A DNA stretch of 64,000 bases, taken from positions 5,336 through 69,335 of the forward strand of contig JAENRP010000135.1 in assembly GCA_024741835.1 (NCBI GenBank), written 5' to 3'. The stretch comes from Diplocarpon mali. Its lineage: Eukaryota; Ascomycota; Leotiomycetes; Helotiales; Drepanopezizaceae. Positions 12,619-24,948 of the stretch are shown piece by piece. The translations under genes and the position numbers were made by a program. The notes beneath the pieces were generated by a model. The model had not been told where the DNA came from, made no database searches, and saw nothing but the letters and a program-made list of their open reading frames with translations. Position 1 is the stretch's first letter, and the number at the start of each line of letters is the position of its first letter.

Positions 12619-15117
12619 ATGTCGCCGCCAGCAAAGGCGCAGTCACTGAATGGGGATGCTGGAGATATTGATGTCTTTTCGGCCTCACACATCTATTACG
12701 GCCAGGATGCCCATCATAAGCAGCACAATCATTTTCGTACTAGAACCTATTCAACTGTACGCTTTGATACTATTACCTAAAGCCATTCCTAACGATTTGC
12801 AGAACCAGAGCCCGACCAAGGCGATGGATAGGTCAGGATTAAAACTCCCGAAGCGGAGAGGAAGCCATGGTGAGTATCAACCCTCATACCTCAAGCACTG
12901 CCTTCAGATTCTAGATTCTAACAACTAACTCTGTGTAGATGAAACCACCCTCTTGCCAAACAGATTCCTACTTCATGTTGACAAAACCATCAAGAACCTG
13001 GAGGCCCAAGAGGCTACAAACGGGAAGTTCCAAATTACAATTGATGATAACGGCCCAAAGGTGAGCACATTTTGGTGAATTGGATCGAATTCCATAGCTT
13101 ATTCTGGATCTGAAGGTCATTTCTCTTGGTACCGCAGGCTCCAATGGATATAAAATGCGAGAGGTCCGAGGAAATTACGTCCTTTCGAACCTTCTTCAGG
13201 AGCTCTACCTTGCCAAGGAGAATGGGAGGACTCACATCTTTCTCGACGAATCTCGTATCAATGAAAATCCCGTTAACCGTCTGACCCGGCTGATTACTCA
13301 AGAATTTTGGGACAATTTGACTAGAGTCATAGATGGTTCGGTGATTGAGAAGGCTGGTAAGGACCCAAAGGATTGGACCACCGATCCAAGGCCCCGAATC
13401 TACGTCCCATATGGTGCTCCAAAACAATACGAGTACTACTGTCAAGTTGCGAAGGAGAGACCTGAGATTCGTTTGGATGTATGTCTTCTGCCAAAGAAGA
13501 TTACGCCGGAGTATGTCCGGGATCTGAATGATAAGCCTGGACTACTTGCGGTAGCTATGGAGGAAAAGTTGGACACAAAGACTGGCAAGATGGTCCTCAA
13601 AGGTGTTCCATTCGTGGTTCCTGGAGGACGTTTTAATGAGCTTTACGGTTGGGATTCGTACATGGAATCTCTCGGCTTGATTGCTAGCGAGAAATCCCAT
13701 CTTGCAAAGGCAATGGTAACGAACTTTGTTTTCTGCATAAAGCACTACGGCAAGATTCTGAACGCAACTCGGTCCTACTATCTGAGCCGGTCACAGCCCC
13801 CTTTCTTGACAGACATGGCTTTGAGAGTGTTCGACAAAATCAGACACGAGGAAGGTGCCCTCGAGTTCCTCCGAACTGCTATATTGGCAGCTATGAAAGA
13901 ATACGAGAGTGTTTGGATCGCCGCTCCGAGAATCGACAAGAGAACAGGCCTTTCACGATACCGGCCAGAGGGCCTGGGTGTTCCTCCCGAGACCGAGGCT
14001 TCCCACTTTACGCATATTCTGGCTCCTTACGCTAAGAAGCATGGGCTGACGCACGAACAATTTGTCGCTAGTTACAACGATGGGTCGATTAAGGAGCCAG
14101 AGCTCGATGAGTACTTCCTTCATGACCGTGCTGTCCGAGAGTCTGGCCACGACACATCGTACCGTCTAGAAAAGGTATGCGCCAATCTTGCCACGATTGA
14201 CTTGAACTGCCTTCTTTTCAAATACGAGAAGGATATATCCCAGATCATTCGTCTCCACTTCAACGATAAGTTGCCAGTTCCTGCGGAGTTCTGCTGTGGC
14301 AAAATCAAGCCAGGTCATATTATGACGTCGTCTTTCTGGGACCGCCGGTCAAGAGTACGGAAGGTAGCTATCGACAAGTATCTTTGGAACGAGGAGAAGG
14401 GCATGTTCTTCGACTACGATACTATCAAGAAGCAGCAGTGTACTTACGAAAGTTGCACAACCTTATGGGCACTATGGTCGGGTGTTGCCTCGCCGGAGCA
14501 AGCCACACTTCTCGTTAAGAAGGCGATGCCACTATTTGAAGAGGATGGCGGTTTGGCTGCAGGGACAGAGAGCTCTCGTGGAATCACTGGTCTCGACCGT
14601 CCCAACAGACAGTGGGATTATCCATACGGATGGGCTCCTCAACAAATGTTGGCGTGGGGGGGTCTGGTTCGATACGGTTATCACAATGACGCCGAGCGGT
14701 TGGCTTACAAATGGATGTCGATGATGACCAGAGCCTTTGTCGATTACAACGGTGTCGTCGTCGAGAAATACGATGTAACTCGGATGGCAGACCCTCATAG
14801 AGTGGACGCTGAGTATGGCAACCAGGGTCTCGATTTTAAGGGCGTGGCAAAGGAAGGGTGAATTCTCTCCATCCGTTTACCTACCATCTTTTTTGAGCCA
14901 TCTCACTGACAAATGCAGTTTCGGCTGGGTAAATGCCTCGTACGTTTATGGGTTGCAAATGATAAGCGCCCACGCCCGTCGTGCCCTAGGTACTCTTACT
15001 ACTTGGGATGTCTACGAGCGTGTAACTTCTCAAATCTCCGAGTCCGTCGATTATTCGTCCGACGCCGACGATTCCCCGGATTATTCCTTTGAGAGCTCGT
15101 TGGTGATTGTCGACTAG
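12619..15117 (+). CDS. nth1: Neutral trehalase with altered calcium-binding motif
   Basis: Cytosolic alpha,alpha-trehalase (GH37) that hydrolyses trehalose to two glucose molecules. Exons are 12619-12756, 12803-12869, 12939-13060, 13116-14857 and 14919-15117, giving 755 aa, a normal length. The N-terminus has a PKA-type site, KRRGS (Ser67), followed by HDET. Trehalase signature 1, [14 protein letters not shown], is at about 278-291 and signature 2, [10 protein letters not shown], at about 608-617. Catalytic-region motifs ESGHDTSYR and VVEKYDVTR are intact. The segment that forms the Ca2+ site in yeast Nth1 (D114, D116, N118, Q120, D125) here has Ala94, Asn96, Lys98, Gln100 and Asp105, so three ligands are changed. 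The C-terminus is an Asp/Ser-rich tail. It sits alone in gene-poor DNA. I infer an active enzyme with altered regulation, possibly a second trehalase copy. Confidence 0.94.
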
Positions 15118-16133
15118 TCTGATCCGGTCATTCTCGTTTCGCATCTTGCTCGATTCGTCTCACTAAGAATACAGTATTTCTTCGCCTCACGACTGACACG
15201 ATTTCATTTAAGTCGACTTCCTGGATCGCACTTGCTTTTGCATCGGCCGGCGGGATAGTTTCTTTGGTTTCCATGAAGGGCAGATGAAATTCTTCTTAAT
15301 GAGCCACGCTGGGATGATTCTTGACTCAAATTGCTGCACAATACCCCCTAGACTGCTTTATTCCGCGGTCATATTCCTGCCTTCTTCCTTCTAGCTGTTT
15401 GCCTACAGGAGATTTTCTCATTCTCGGGACAGACCGTGGACATATGTGGCACCATGCGAAGGACTTAGCTTTTTTCTTGCTTTGCTTCTCATAGCTGTTT
15501 AGCCCCTTTGCGGACGGACGCAAATAAGCCAATTGTCAAGTCGTAAATAGCTCATACAGTAATAAATTACTCGATCAAAGTAAGTTCTCTGTGTCGCGCG
15601 TATTGCTGAATATCATGACCTCAGTCAAGCTTAAGCTCAGTTGCACAGGCAGCTAAGGGGACCCTGCACGAGTGGTCGGAGCTATCCCGCCCAAGAATGG
15701 TTTAGTGTAGCCTTGTTTCCACAAGAACCTGGTACAGACCTCGCTCAATTCCCAATTTCTTTCTTAATCAGCCACAGCCATGATGAGCGCTATCTGCCAA
15801 TCTCCAGGACCGCGTGGTTGTTCTGTCGTACATCCGACAGGCCAGATGCCATCGGTCTCGCAGATTGTAAGCAAACAGCTACTCGAACTTCCTGCACACA
15901 ATGCTGACGCTTCCTAGATCTTGAAAGAACACATTAGATACAGGCCGTAGAGAATTAGGCTGGTAAGTTTCTCCTCGAACATACGCGTCTATTTGCTCAT
16001 ACATGCTCCAGACTCACCTGGGCTCCTTTACATTCCTCTCTTCCTACGTCAAGATTTCAGCGACAGTCAATTCTTCAAGCCGTGGTCCCAGCAGAAACCC
16101 ACGCACCAAGACGAGGTCGACATCAGCATCTAG
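15118..16133. other. Intergenic, trehalase to BTB gene
   Basis: No gene seen. It should contain the trehalase 3' UTR and the promoter of the BTB gene. Confidence 0.5.
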
Positions 16134-17375
16134 ATGAGAAATAAGGAGCCTAATACTTTCGCTATGGACACGGAAATGGAGGTCGGCTTCATGACATTCG
16201 ATCCAGATGGAGATCTTTTGCTGCGCTTGACATATCCGTCTGAATCTATTCCAGTGGGGGTTGAGCAACCAGCTACGCTCGATGCAGATGAATGCTATTC
16301 AATCTCTTCCCACACGCGGTCGATAATGGCCTCGTCTGCAATGTCCAACGCCAGCACAGTCATAGAGTATTGCAATAGTTTCTTTGTCTCGACTCGAGTG
16401 GTCGACATGCGCGTTTCGTCCAAACATCTCATGCTCGCTTCGCCAGTCTTCAAAACAAAGTTACTAGAGGGGACTTTTGAAGCCAGGAAGATGACGCCTG
16501 GGGGCAATGCCATTCTATCACTTCCCGACGATGATCCGGCCATGTTCGAGATTTTGCTGAATATCATCCATGGCCGTGTAAGACTAGTTCCAAGCCAAGT
16601 GACTGTCGATATTTTAGAAGGTCTTTCGGTATTGGTGGCTAAGTATCAGATGCTGGAGGTTGTGGAGCTATATGTCAGGGCTTGGGTGCCCAAACTCAGG
16701 AAGACGCTGCCGAAGTCTCTGACACCTGGATTAATTTCGTGGCTTTGTATTGCTTGGGTGTTCCAATTACCGCCCGAGTTTAATCATGTTACTCGAATTG
16801 CACAACTAGAGGCTTGTGGCCCCCTTGTTCACGACGATGGTAGTTCGCTGCCTATCCCAGTGCACGTCATCGGTAAGGTCTGTCCAAAGTCTGTCCTGAT
16901 ATGTGCTGATTATGCTCTAGATGAGATTGAGATACAACGTCAAAAAGGCATAAAAAAAGTCCTCTCTTGCGTCACAAGAATAATTGAAACCTACGACGGC
17001 TCCAAAATAGTCTGTAAGAACAACTTCAACGACGCTGCAGAGGCAAAACGCTACGCCTGTGATGGCCTAATCCTCGGTACTCTCCTCAAGAGTGCGTCAT
17101 CCGCTGGTCTCTGGCCGCTCCCTGAAGCGCCATATCTCGGAAGGTCAATTAGAAACTCAGCAGAGCAGGTAAGAAGCTTGAAGATCATAGCGCTGTGCGA
17201 TAGCACCTTTACGAAGTATTCGAGAATCGTGCCGTTACCGGCACATGGCTGGCTTTGCTGGATCGAAGATAGGTGCGATGCTATCGAAAAGGGGCTTCAG
17301 GGCTTGAATTTCGAATTACATTCTATTCAGCATGCAATTTCGACAATGCAGCGCAGCCTTTCAAGGCAGTTGTGA
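16134..17375 (+). CDS. BTB/POZ domain protein
   Basis: Single-exon protein of 413 aa. It begins with an acidic stretch containing FDPDGDLLLRLTYP, a lead-in common in ascomycete BTB proteins. The BTB fold follows at about residues 75-165, with FFVSTRVVDMRVSSKHLMLA, SPVFKTKLLEG, LSLPDDDPAMFEILLNIIHG and VLVAKYQMLEVVELY. After it comes a helical region with WLCIAWVFQLPPEFNHVTRIAQ, also typical of this family. The last 150 residues are less conserved. BTB domains mediate dimerisation or binding to Cul3 ligases, but the large fungal families are mostly uncharacterised and I assign no role. I chose the ATG at 16134. An in-frame ATG at 16164 is possible. No intron signals interrupt the frame. Confidence 0.85.
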   Translation: MRNKEPNTFAMDTEMEVGFMTFDPDGDLLLRLTYPSESIPVGVEQPATLDADECYSISSHTRSIMASSAMSNASTVIEYCNSFFVSTRVVDMRVSSKHLMLASPVFKTKLLEGTFEARKMTPGGNAILSLPDDDPAMFEILLNIIHGRVRLVPSQVTVDILEGLSVLVAKYQMLEVVELYVRAWVPKLRKTLPKSLTPGLISWLCIAWVFQLPPEFNHVTRIAQLEACGPLVHDDGSSLPIPVHVIGKVCPKSVLICADYALDEIEIQRQKGIKKVLSCVTRIIETYDGSKIVCKNNFNDAAEAKRYACDGLILGTLLKSASSAGLWPLPEAPYLGRSIRNSAEQVRSLKIIALCDSTFTKYSRIVPLPAHGWLCWIEDRCDAIEKGLQGLNFELHSIQHAISTMQRSLSRQL

Positions 17376-19442
17376 GGGATTTAGCGTTTGGGCTTCAGGG
17401 GGTTTTGGTCTGTTGAATTTGGGAACCTATAGGTTATTTGGTAATGTTTTAGTTTAATGCGTATAAGATGATCAATGTTGGATATGTATAACAGTGGTTG
17501 TACTATGAACGGGAATCTTTCACGCGCTAGTCTTTGTATGGGAGTTTACTTGTTCGAGGGATGTTGGATGAGGGAGAGTAACTTATTTCGGCCACTATAG
17601 ACAAACGGCAAAGGGATTGATGAACCGTTCCACAAACTTGTTTCCAAGCGCCTCGGGCTCTGAATCAATGATATGACGCTAAGCGTCTGGGCTGCGCCGA
17701 CCTTCAATCATAGAGGAAGCGGCTGATGCGTGTCCACTGTCGTCCCATTGTGAACTTGAGGACGCATATATGAGGATTGCCAGCGTGGAGCACAGCCAAG
17801 GCCCACGAGTACGTCTTAAGAGAACGCTAGATATGGAAAGCTTTGTGGCGGAGCTTTGTAAGGAATATGTGATATAGAAGGGCTGGTGATTCTATTGCAC
17901 ATGAAACTGGGTCGGCGGTAGACATAATTAGATTGTTTATCCCAGGGGCGTAAGCGACGTCGAAGACTTAAGCGAGATTCAGGTTACCACATGTTTCAAT
18001 ACGTAAACGAAACATGGTCATTGTCTTGATTGTAAAACTGAATTTAGCGCACTAAGTCACAGCCGAAGTCTATGATTCCCAGAACCGCTTACTCTTTGAT
18101 GCTTGTGGGCATCCTCCTTCTGATCAAGTCTGTTCCATGCTGGTGTTTAACGGATTTTCAGTTATGGGAGAACATCGCAGTCAGTCGCAAAAACTCAGAC
18201 ACGACAGGTTGATACCGCTATTGCTAACTTATCCAATTTCAAGCATTAATAATATCCTTAAATCTCGGCTCTTTTATTCTTTAGAATCAGATATATCGGG
18301 AAGAGTCACAACTTTTTTTCATGCATTCAAATCCATTGATCTTGATGTTTTAATTCCATAGTCCCTTCCTGATTAAATTGCCATAGTAAACATCCTAAAT
18401 TCGCCCCTAGTTTGGATCTAGCTTTTGCATCCTGATGGTAGAGACGAGCATTCTGCGTAGGAGAGCTTTACGGACCTAAGACATCATGTCCTAATTTGAG
18501 ACTGCTCTCTCACTGCCGTGACTCAACCAGGTGATTAAAATCTGCAGGTCGTGCTCGCTACTCCCCGCCCTCTTCATTATTCACGAGATCTGTATATTGA
18601 CTGACAATAAATACTGTGATATCCATTCATATGCCGCACGAGAGTTATCGCTAAAGCTGCAGAGTTACAGCAGCGCTGGCCTTAGCCCATCACTCACCGT
18701 AGATCTCGACGCAATATTCGCAGAGAACCAGGTAATAACCTACGGCAAACAGAAGGCAGGATATACTGCGAAGTAATTTCCAAAAGCTTCTGGTTTTTCG
18801 AGGATCTCCAGAAGCACGGAGTATTGACTTTTCAGTCTTCTGAAGGGCTGGCTCTCCTCATACAGTGATAGCAGATGACTCTTTGAATATGGCTCTTTTT
18901 CATCACAAATTCAAACCACGGTAGTTTTGAATCTCAGGATACTATCCACAGGACTGTGGTTAGTGCGATAGATATCGCTTCATAGGATAGCGTTATGGCC
19001 TGTAAGCGCTTTCCGGCAGGTTCCGCTAATCCGTAGCCGCAAAAAATTAGCATTAAGAGTTGATCACTGAGCAATTACAGATATTGAAAGACTAGATTAC
19101 GTTGGTTAATGCTTGTTTAAATTCGGAATTTGTTGAGCATATGTGGAAAGACTAGGATTACTGGACCAAGGGGGATTTCTCGGACTGGGTGCGCAGCAGT
19201 TGAGGAAGTTCGGGACTAAACTTTTGTAACGCGAAGATGACGATGTTTTATATTTGATCTTCAAGAGACAAATAAGCCTTGGTTTTGTGGTCGATATCAC
19301 CTGGCTTTCGCGGAGAAAAGCATCTCAAAGTTCCGAATGAGCTCAAGTACGTACGTATTTCCGTTTTCAGGGGATCTGACAGTCGAGTCAACAGAAACAT
19401 AACCGACTGCGAAATAACGTGCCAGGATAAAAATAAAATTCC
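17376..19442. other. Intergenic (about 2.1 kb)
   Basis: No gene recognised. Small frames at 18137-18361 and 18531-18776 lack recognisable domains or convincing splice context. Confidence 0.5.
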
Positions 19443-20202
19443 TCACAATGCTGCATTCTGCACTCTCTCCTTGGCAGGTCTATGCATAACAACATGATGA
19501 TCTTCCCCGAGCCCTCCTCCACCCTTATACTCCCACAACTTCAGCGACATAGTCTCATACTCCACAAATCCAAATCTTTTATACAGCTCCAAGCCCTCCT
19601 TCGAAGCCGCGAGCACACATTGCAAACCAGCTTCGTCTACTTCTCTCAAACCTTGCTCTAGCAGCTGGCTTCCTATTCCTCGTCTTTGATGTTCGGGAGC
19701 CACGATTATTGTGCTCAATTCTTGTACAGTCAGCCCTGATACCTTTGGAGAGTTTTGAATTTGGGACACGAGAGAGGGACTCACTAGCATAACCCCTCCC
19801 CTCACAACTCCTTAACATATGCTCATCAGCAGCTAGAAACACATCCTCGCAAAACCTCACATTTGCTCCGAAGCCCCATGACACATCCCCCTCTTCCATC
19901 TCCTCTTTTCTTCCGTCCGCTTCCTTGCCCACTTCTTTTCCTCCAGCCACGATAAAACTCCAGGCCGCACCCCCTATAACCACCGCCTTCTCATCCATAG
20001 CCATCATCACTACCTCTCTCCCCCCTTCATTCCTGGGCTTTTTCGCTAGACCTTGCGCGCGCTTAGCGATATTGTCTTCCGAGGCTCTAGTCGGCCCGAA
20101 GGCGACGACGGTGAAGGGGTCATAGTAGAAGACGCGGTTTTCCAGAGAGGAGATCGCGTGGAAGTCTTGGGGTGTTGTGGCAGGGAGGATTGTTGTTGGC
20201 AT
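19443..20202 (-). CDS. GNAT-family N-acetyltransferase
   Basis: Predicted acetyl-CoA-dependent N-acetyltransferase of the fungal GNAT type. Exons 20202-19785 and 19735-19443 flank a 49-bp intron (gtgagt to tatcag) and give 236 aa. The N-terminal part reads MPTTILPATTPQDFHAISSL, then SLENRVFYYDPFTVVAFGP, the usual opening of this family. The second exon carries motif A, ELSTIIVAPEHQRRGIGSQL (Q-x-x-G-x-G/A acetyl-CoA loop), and motif B, LYKRFGFVEYET. The middle contains a low-complexity Glu/Gly/Lys insertion, EVGKEADGRKEEMEEGD. An ATG at 20265 is in frame upstream. I prefer 20202 because family members start close to the ILPAT segment. The substrate is unknown: a small molecule is more likely than a histone. 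Confidence 0.85.
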
Positions 20203-21587
20203 CCTTACAGTGGTGTTTCGATTCTGAAATCCGATTGCAGCAGGCAAGACTTTGAACTTGTACAAAGCGGAGTTTGGTTATTTTGTTTTGAGGGATGGAA
20301 TCAATGAGATGAACTACCTCAGCGTTGGGTTTGCGATGAACCGTTTATGTAGGCCCAGCTGAACAAGCGGGCGAGGGCGTGGCAGTTCCACATTAGCTTG
20401 GTGTAGTTGCCGGTGAGTCATTGCCGACACAGAGCACAGTTTGAGGATATATTCACTACCTGCATTTGGAAGTTAGAAGGGCAAGTCTGGTCGAGAAACA
20501 CACAAATTAAGAAAGAAAGAAAGAACGAGAACAAAGTCCCAATCTTCCTGACTCCAGCACCGAGATCTAGTCGTCAATTTCCTAGGATTTTTTTAAAAAC
20601 TTTTACTGACTTTCCCTACGAATCGGAATCAGCAAGGCAAATTAGTTGACACTATTTAGACCATAGCAAAACAGTTTCTTTAAATTTAAAGAAATCGATT
20701 TTTGTTCCGATTTAACTCGACATTTTATAAAAAGAGACACGCCACACCAATAATAATTACTCTCTGCGGTTATTGAAACTCAACACTGAAATACCCAAGT
20801 TATGTAGTATGGATTTAATTTAAATTACATGTCGATTAAACAGCAATTTTATCGCTTGCGGGTGCGCTTTTCGGGGGTGTTCTTTGATCATAATAACGCG
20901 TCGTGCTCTTGTGATACGACGATTACTCCTACCTTAGACCCAATCTCCAATTCACAGGAATGAAAGCAGAGAACACATGGCATTCTGAAGATTAACATCA
21001 GATTTTGGCTTGAAGCTTAAGAAGGTGCCGTAGTAATGGTTTTAGTTTCAAGGTTCGAATGTTCAGCTGCCAAATATATACTTGGTAAATTATTAGAACT
21101 CTGAAACAAACACAGTCAAAAGTAGTTCGTTGGTCTAGGCAATTAAGGAGGACCACATAACACTTTGGTAATATATCATAAGCTCTCATAAAACTCATTG
21201 TTATTTGACGTTTTTTACAATCACGGCAGTAGTTGGAAAGTTATTACGGCTAGGAGAGATATAAAGTTCTGTGATGTTTTTTGTATATTTCTGGACTCTG
21301 AATAAATGTTTTGCATACTAATCAATCACAATGAAGTTGTACTAACTTTATTCCATTACACTCTGAGCAGTTTCAAACCTTTTTCACTTAATTGATTCCG
21401 GTCAGTAGTCATGAAGTTTTCCCGTTTTAAAAACACTCGACTTGGTGTCAAATCGCCCTGTTAGTTCCGACCTGCAGGGCAGGTTAGCGAAACTATCGAA
21501 AACTCAGGAACCCGACGACTATACCCGTGAAAAGAGTATCTTCATCGTCCAAAAACGCAGCCAACTTGGCAACTGATAGCATTGCCA
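20203..21587. other. Intergenic, AT-rich
   Basis: No gene seen. Includes an aagaaagaaagaa tract near 20510-20525. Bases 20640-21450 are markedly AT-rich with short homopolymer runs. Confidence 0.5.
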
Positions 21588-22771
21588 TCAACCTAGCACC
21601 TTCCAATCAACTCCAACTCCCCACTTTTCGTCTTCGATCACAACCTCCCATACTGGGTCCTTGATTCCCACGATCTTCCCAACCTCAGCTCTGCTTCCTT
21701 TCTGCAGCCCATTCCCTTGCCCTTCTCCAGCAAGCATGACCTTCACGTTTCCAAAAGTATTAATCATCTGTCCCCCTCCTTCCCCTTCGTTTTCAAGCAC
21801 ATTGATTTTCCTGCCTCTGACTAGCGTCATGCCCTCTTTCAAGCCTCCACTGATCTCATCAATCAATATCCTGACTAGCCATTCGCCGTCCCTGACCCTG
21901 TTATCTCTGGTAGTTGGGATCGCTCCCTCGAGGTTCATAAGCCAGTCTCTGACCTCCGCTGCTAGTCCTCCTACGACATATTTCTGTCCCCTCCTATGAG
22001 GCGAGAATTGTTCTGGCAAAGGATCAGACTGTGTTTGCGATATCTCTGAATGGTCTGGTGGTCTGAAGCGGGGTGGTTTAAGGAATGGAGTTGAGCTCTG
22101 GGTAGTAAATGACTGATCCTTGGTTGTCGATTGTGGTGCTGGGGTCGAAAGGAGGAAGCGTGCAGCTGTGGATGATCCTTTACGGCGGGCAACTGGGGGT
22201 GGAGAGAGATTCGGGAGAGACGAGGATGGTTCGCCTTCGTAGTCTTTTACCTGTGGTTCTGGTTCACCGTTCTGCCCCTCAATTTCGTCTGCCCGACTGA
22301 TGGGAGACGTAGAGAAACATCTGCGCTTTGGGCTGGGCTCTTCTAGCCTGTAGTCGTCCTCTAGATCTGTAGAATCATATCCTTCGAGCTCAACATATTG
22401 CCTCTCCTGCTCATTCGATTCGTGGACATGCTGTGGCTCATCATCAGATGATAGCTCTATCGCATCATTCTGCCTCGGGATTCGGCTTGCAGGCGTCAGG
22501 TACCTTGCCACCGATGGTGTAAATCGGCGAAGAGTCTGCGATGCTGTCGGGCGAGGGCGAGGGGTAGAGGGAAAGGAAAATCGTGGTGCAAGATTGAATT
22601 GCTGCTGGGTGCTCGGACCAGGATTTGTTTCCTGGGCCAAGGGAGTACTTCGAGACAGAGGACGCTCTTCTTTGATCATGAATCGATGTGGCGACGGCGT
22701 CTGCGGACAAAGTTATTAGACTTGCCATGGGCGGACATCTGAAGTTTACTTACCAATGGGGGAGGAGGCAT
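21588..22771 (-). CDS. Uncharacterised protein, disordered with conserved C-terminal domain
   Basis: Not recognised. Two exons: a first coding exon of only six codons, MPPPPL (22771-22754), and 22700-21588, separated by a 53-bp gtaagt-cag intron, giving 376 aa. The first 230 residues are Ser/Pro-rich and probably disordered, with an acidic patch (IELSSDDEPQ, YDSTDLEDDY) and a basic PSPKRRCF that could serve in nuclear import. The last 140 residues look folded: KYVVGGLAAEVRDWLMNL, WLVRILIDEI, MTLVRGRKINVL, NVKVMLAGEGQ, VGKIVGIKDPVWEVVIED. The alternating beta pattern ending in GIKDPVWEV resembles an OB-fold, which would suit a DNA- or RNA-binding role. That is a guess from pattern only. It is divergently placed to the sugar transporter, 397 bp apart. 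Confidence 0.7.
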
Positions 22772-23168
22772 ATCTGAGGCTTCATGTCGTGGGTGACTCG
22801 TTGATGGCGCTGGATTTTTGGATCGTGAAGTGTATGACTCTCGTCAATTAATCCGCTCATTTTACTCCAACCCAATTAACATCACCAGCATCAACCATTT
22901 ACATTGCGGGCTTCTGCGCGTTTTAGGGCTCGGTGCGCGCGTGCCGAAGTGGCTTGATGGGTTCTTGCCCCTCATCAAGGAGCTATCTCCTAGCAGTGGG
23001 ATGACGTCCATCCCCTTTCAAAAATCAGCCGGGCTAGAGGATCTTAGATGTACAAGAACTTGGCTTTTTTTCCTCTCTCTCTTTCTTCAAGACACTTCCT
23101 CACCTTACTTATTTTTCAACTATTTGAGTCAATATAAGCAAGCAATTGAATCGAAGTAATCGTTCAAG
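22772..23168. promoter_or_regulatory. Divergent promoter region
   Basis: The 397 bp between the start codons of the uncharacterised gene (-) and the sugar transporter (+) must hold both 5' regions. No specific site is claimed. Confidence 0.5.
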
Positions 23169-24948
23169 ATGCCGAATCCGCCCTCAACAATGGCGGGGGA
23201 CTCCTCGTTTCCAAAATTCTCCAAGAAGCATGAGGTTGTACTGTTCTCAAGTACAGCAATTGCCCTGTACGGCTACGATCAAGGTAATACGATCCACGCG
23301 TTGCTCTCGCCAGTTTTTAATAACATTTCACAGGTATGATGTCTTTGATCAACACCAACCGCTCATACCTCAAGACCATGCAAATCGAGCAAGAGTCTCC
23401 CGTGGTCGGTATCATAGTTTCTGTCTATTACCTAGGTTGTGCAATTGGAGCCATCATAGCATCATGGCTAGGGGATAAGGAAGGTCGGAAACCTTCGATT
23501 TTTACGTGCTTGGCTATCACAGCGCTCGGGAACATCCTTATGTTCGTATCAGGCCTCTCGCTCAACAGATCGTCTCCTTGGAACGGTGGAGCAATTGTAT
23601 GCATGCTCGCCGGACGTGTTATCATGGGGCTCGGCGTAGGAGGAATCGATGCCGTGATTCCAGTCTACAGCAGCGAACTATCATCAGACGGAGCCAGGGG
23701 CCGAGCTCTAGCTCAGGAGTTCCAAGCGAACATTTTCGGGTTATTAATTGCCTATTCTATAAATTTAGGATTGACCTATGGACTGGGCAAGGATAATCAC
23801 TGGGCATGGAGAATACCCATTGTCGCCATGCAAGTATTCCCAATCCTGCTCATGTCATTCATCAGCCGGCTTCCAGAGTCTCCTCGTTGGTTTGTGAGCA
23901 AAGACCGCACGGGTGAGGCGAGGAAGGCCTTGCAAACGATCTATAGCAAGGACGACGCTAAGTCAAAGTTCGAAGAGCTCCGGGAAGCTCAAGACAATGA
24001 AAGTGAAACGAAAGTTGGATATAAAGACATGCTACTGCCAGGAGGCTCACAATTTCACCCTGTACGTACAAACACACACTCATTTAGTTCAATGTTCTCA
24101 GAACTCAGTTCTCAAGACATATCTCAATATCATATCTTCGATGCAGAATATGGAGAAAGCTATCAGATCCCTAAATATTAAATTAACAGGGGCTAATTTT
24201 GTTGTAGAGCATGGTGACTGTCATGGGACAAATAAACCAAGCTCTCACAGGATATGGAGCCGTATCCGTCTACGGCCCTCAGATCTTCGAACTTCTAGGC
24301 TTTGGGACTACTAAAGCAGAGTTTCTTACCCTCGGGAACTACGCCTCGTACTTCCTAATGATGACTTTCGCCTGGCTAACCATTGATGTGTACGGGCGCC
24401 GAAAACTCATGGTATGGGGCTCCATGGGCCTCGCCATTTCTTTCCTGTTACTAACCATCTTCGGCGGTCTTGCGTCTTATGATTCCATTCCAGATCTCGC
24501 GATCGAGATCCCCGGCAGCATCATTCTCTTCGTCGCAACAGCTATATTCGGCATCGGCTGGCTAGCTACCGTCTGGCTCGTACCCACAGAAATTTACCCC
24601 AGCACCGCACGCGCGCAGGGCTCCGCCATCTCCGTCATCATCTGGGGGTTGGCAAATTTCACTATTACGCTGCTGACCCCCATCGGATTCAATAATCTAA
24701 AGTACTGGTTATTTCTGGTGTTTGCCGCGACGAACATATTTGCGGGTTGGTGGACTTGGAAGTACACTCCTGAGAGTGGTGGGAGAAGCTTCGAGCAGAA
24801 TCAGAAGTTCTTTGATAGTGCTGCGGATGAGGGGAGCTGGACTGTGAGGAAGGTTGATGGTGGGAAGTTCACGGGAATGCCGGGAAACAATGAGAGTGGT
24901 GGCGGAGAGGATGGGGAGAACGAGCCGTTGTTGAGGCGTGGTCGGTAG
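23169..24948 (+). CDS. MFS sugar transporter
   Basis: Plasma-membrane hexose-type transporter of the major facilitator superfamily, 12 predicted membrane helices, 527 aa. Exons are 23169-23283, 23334-24061 and 24208-24948. The introns are 50 and 146 bp, and the second is long for this window. Motifs include the helix 2-3 loop GDKEGRKPS, MGLGVGGIDAVIPVYSSELS after helix 4, the mid-loop LPESPRWF, the repeated loop VYGRRKLMVWG, PTEIYPSTARAQGSA before helix 11, and PESGGRSFEQ at the end of helix 12 (PETKGR in most sugar porters). The cytosolic tail is Gly/Glu-rich. It belongs to the sugar porter branch, but the substrate cannot be read from the sequence. Confidence 0.92.
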
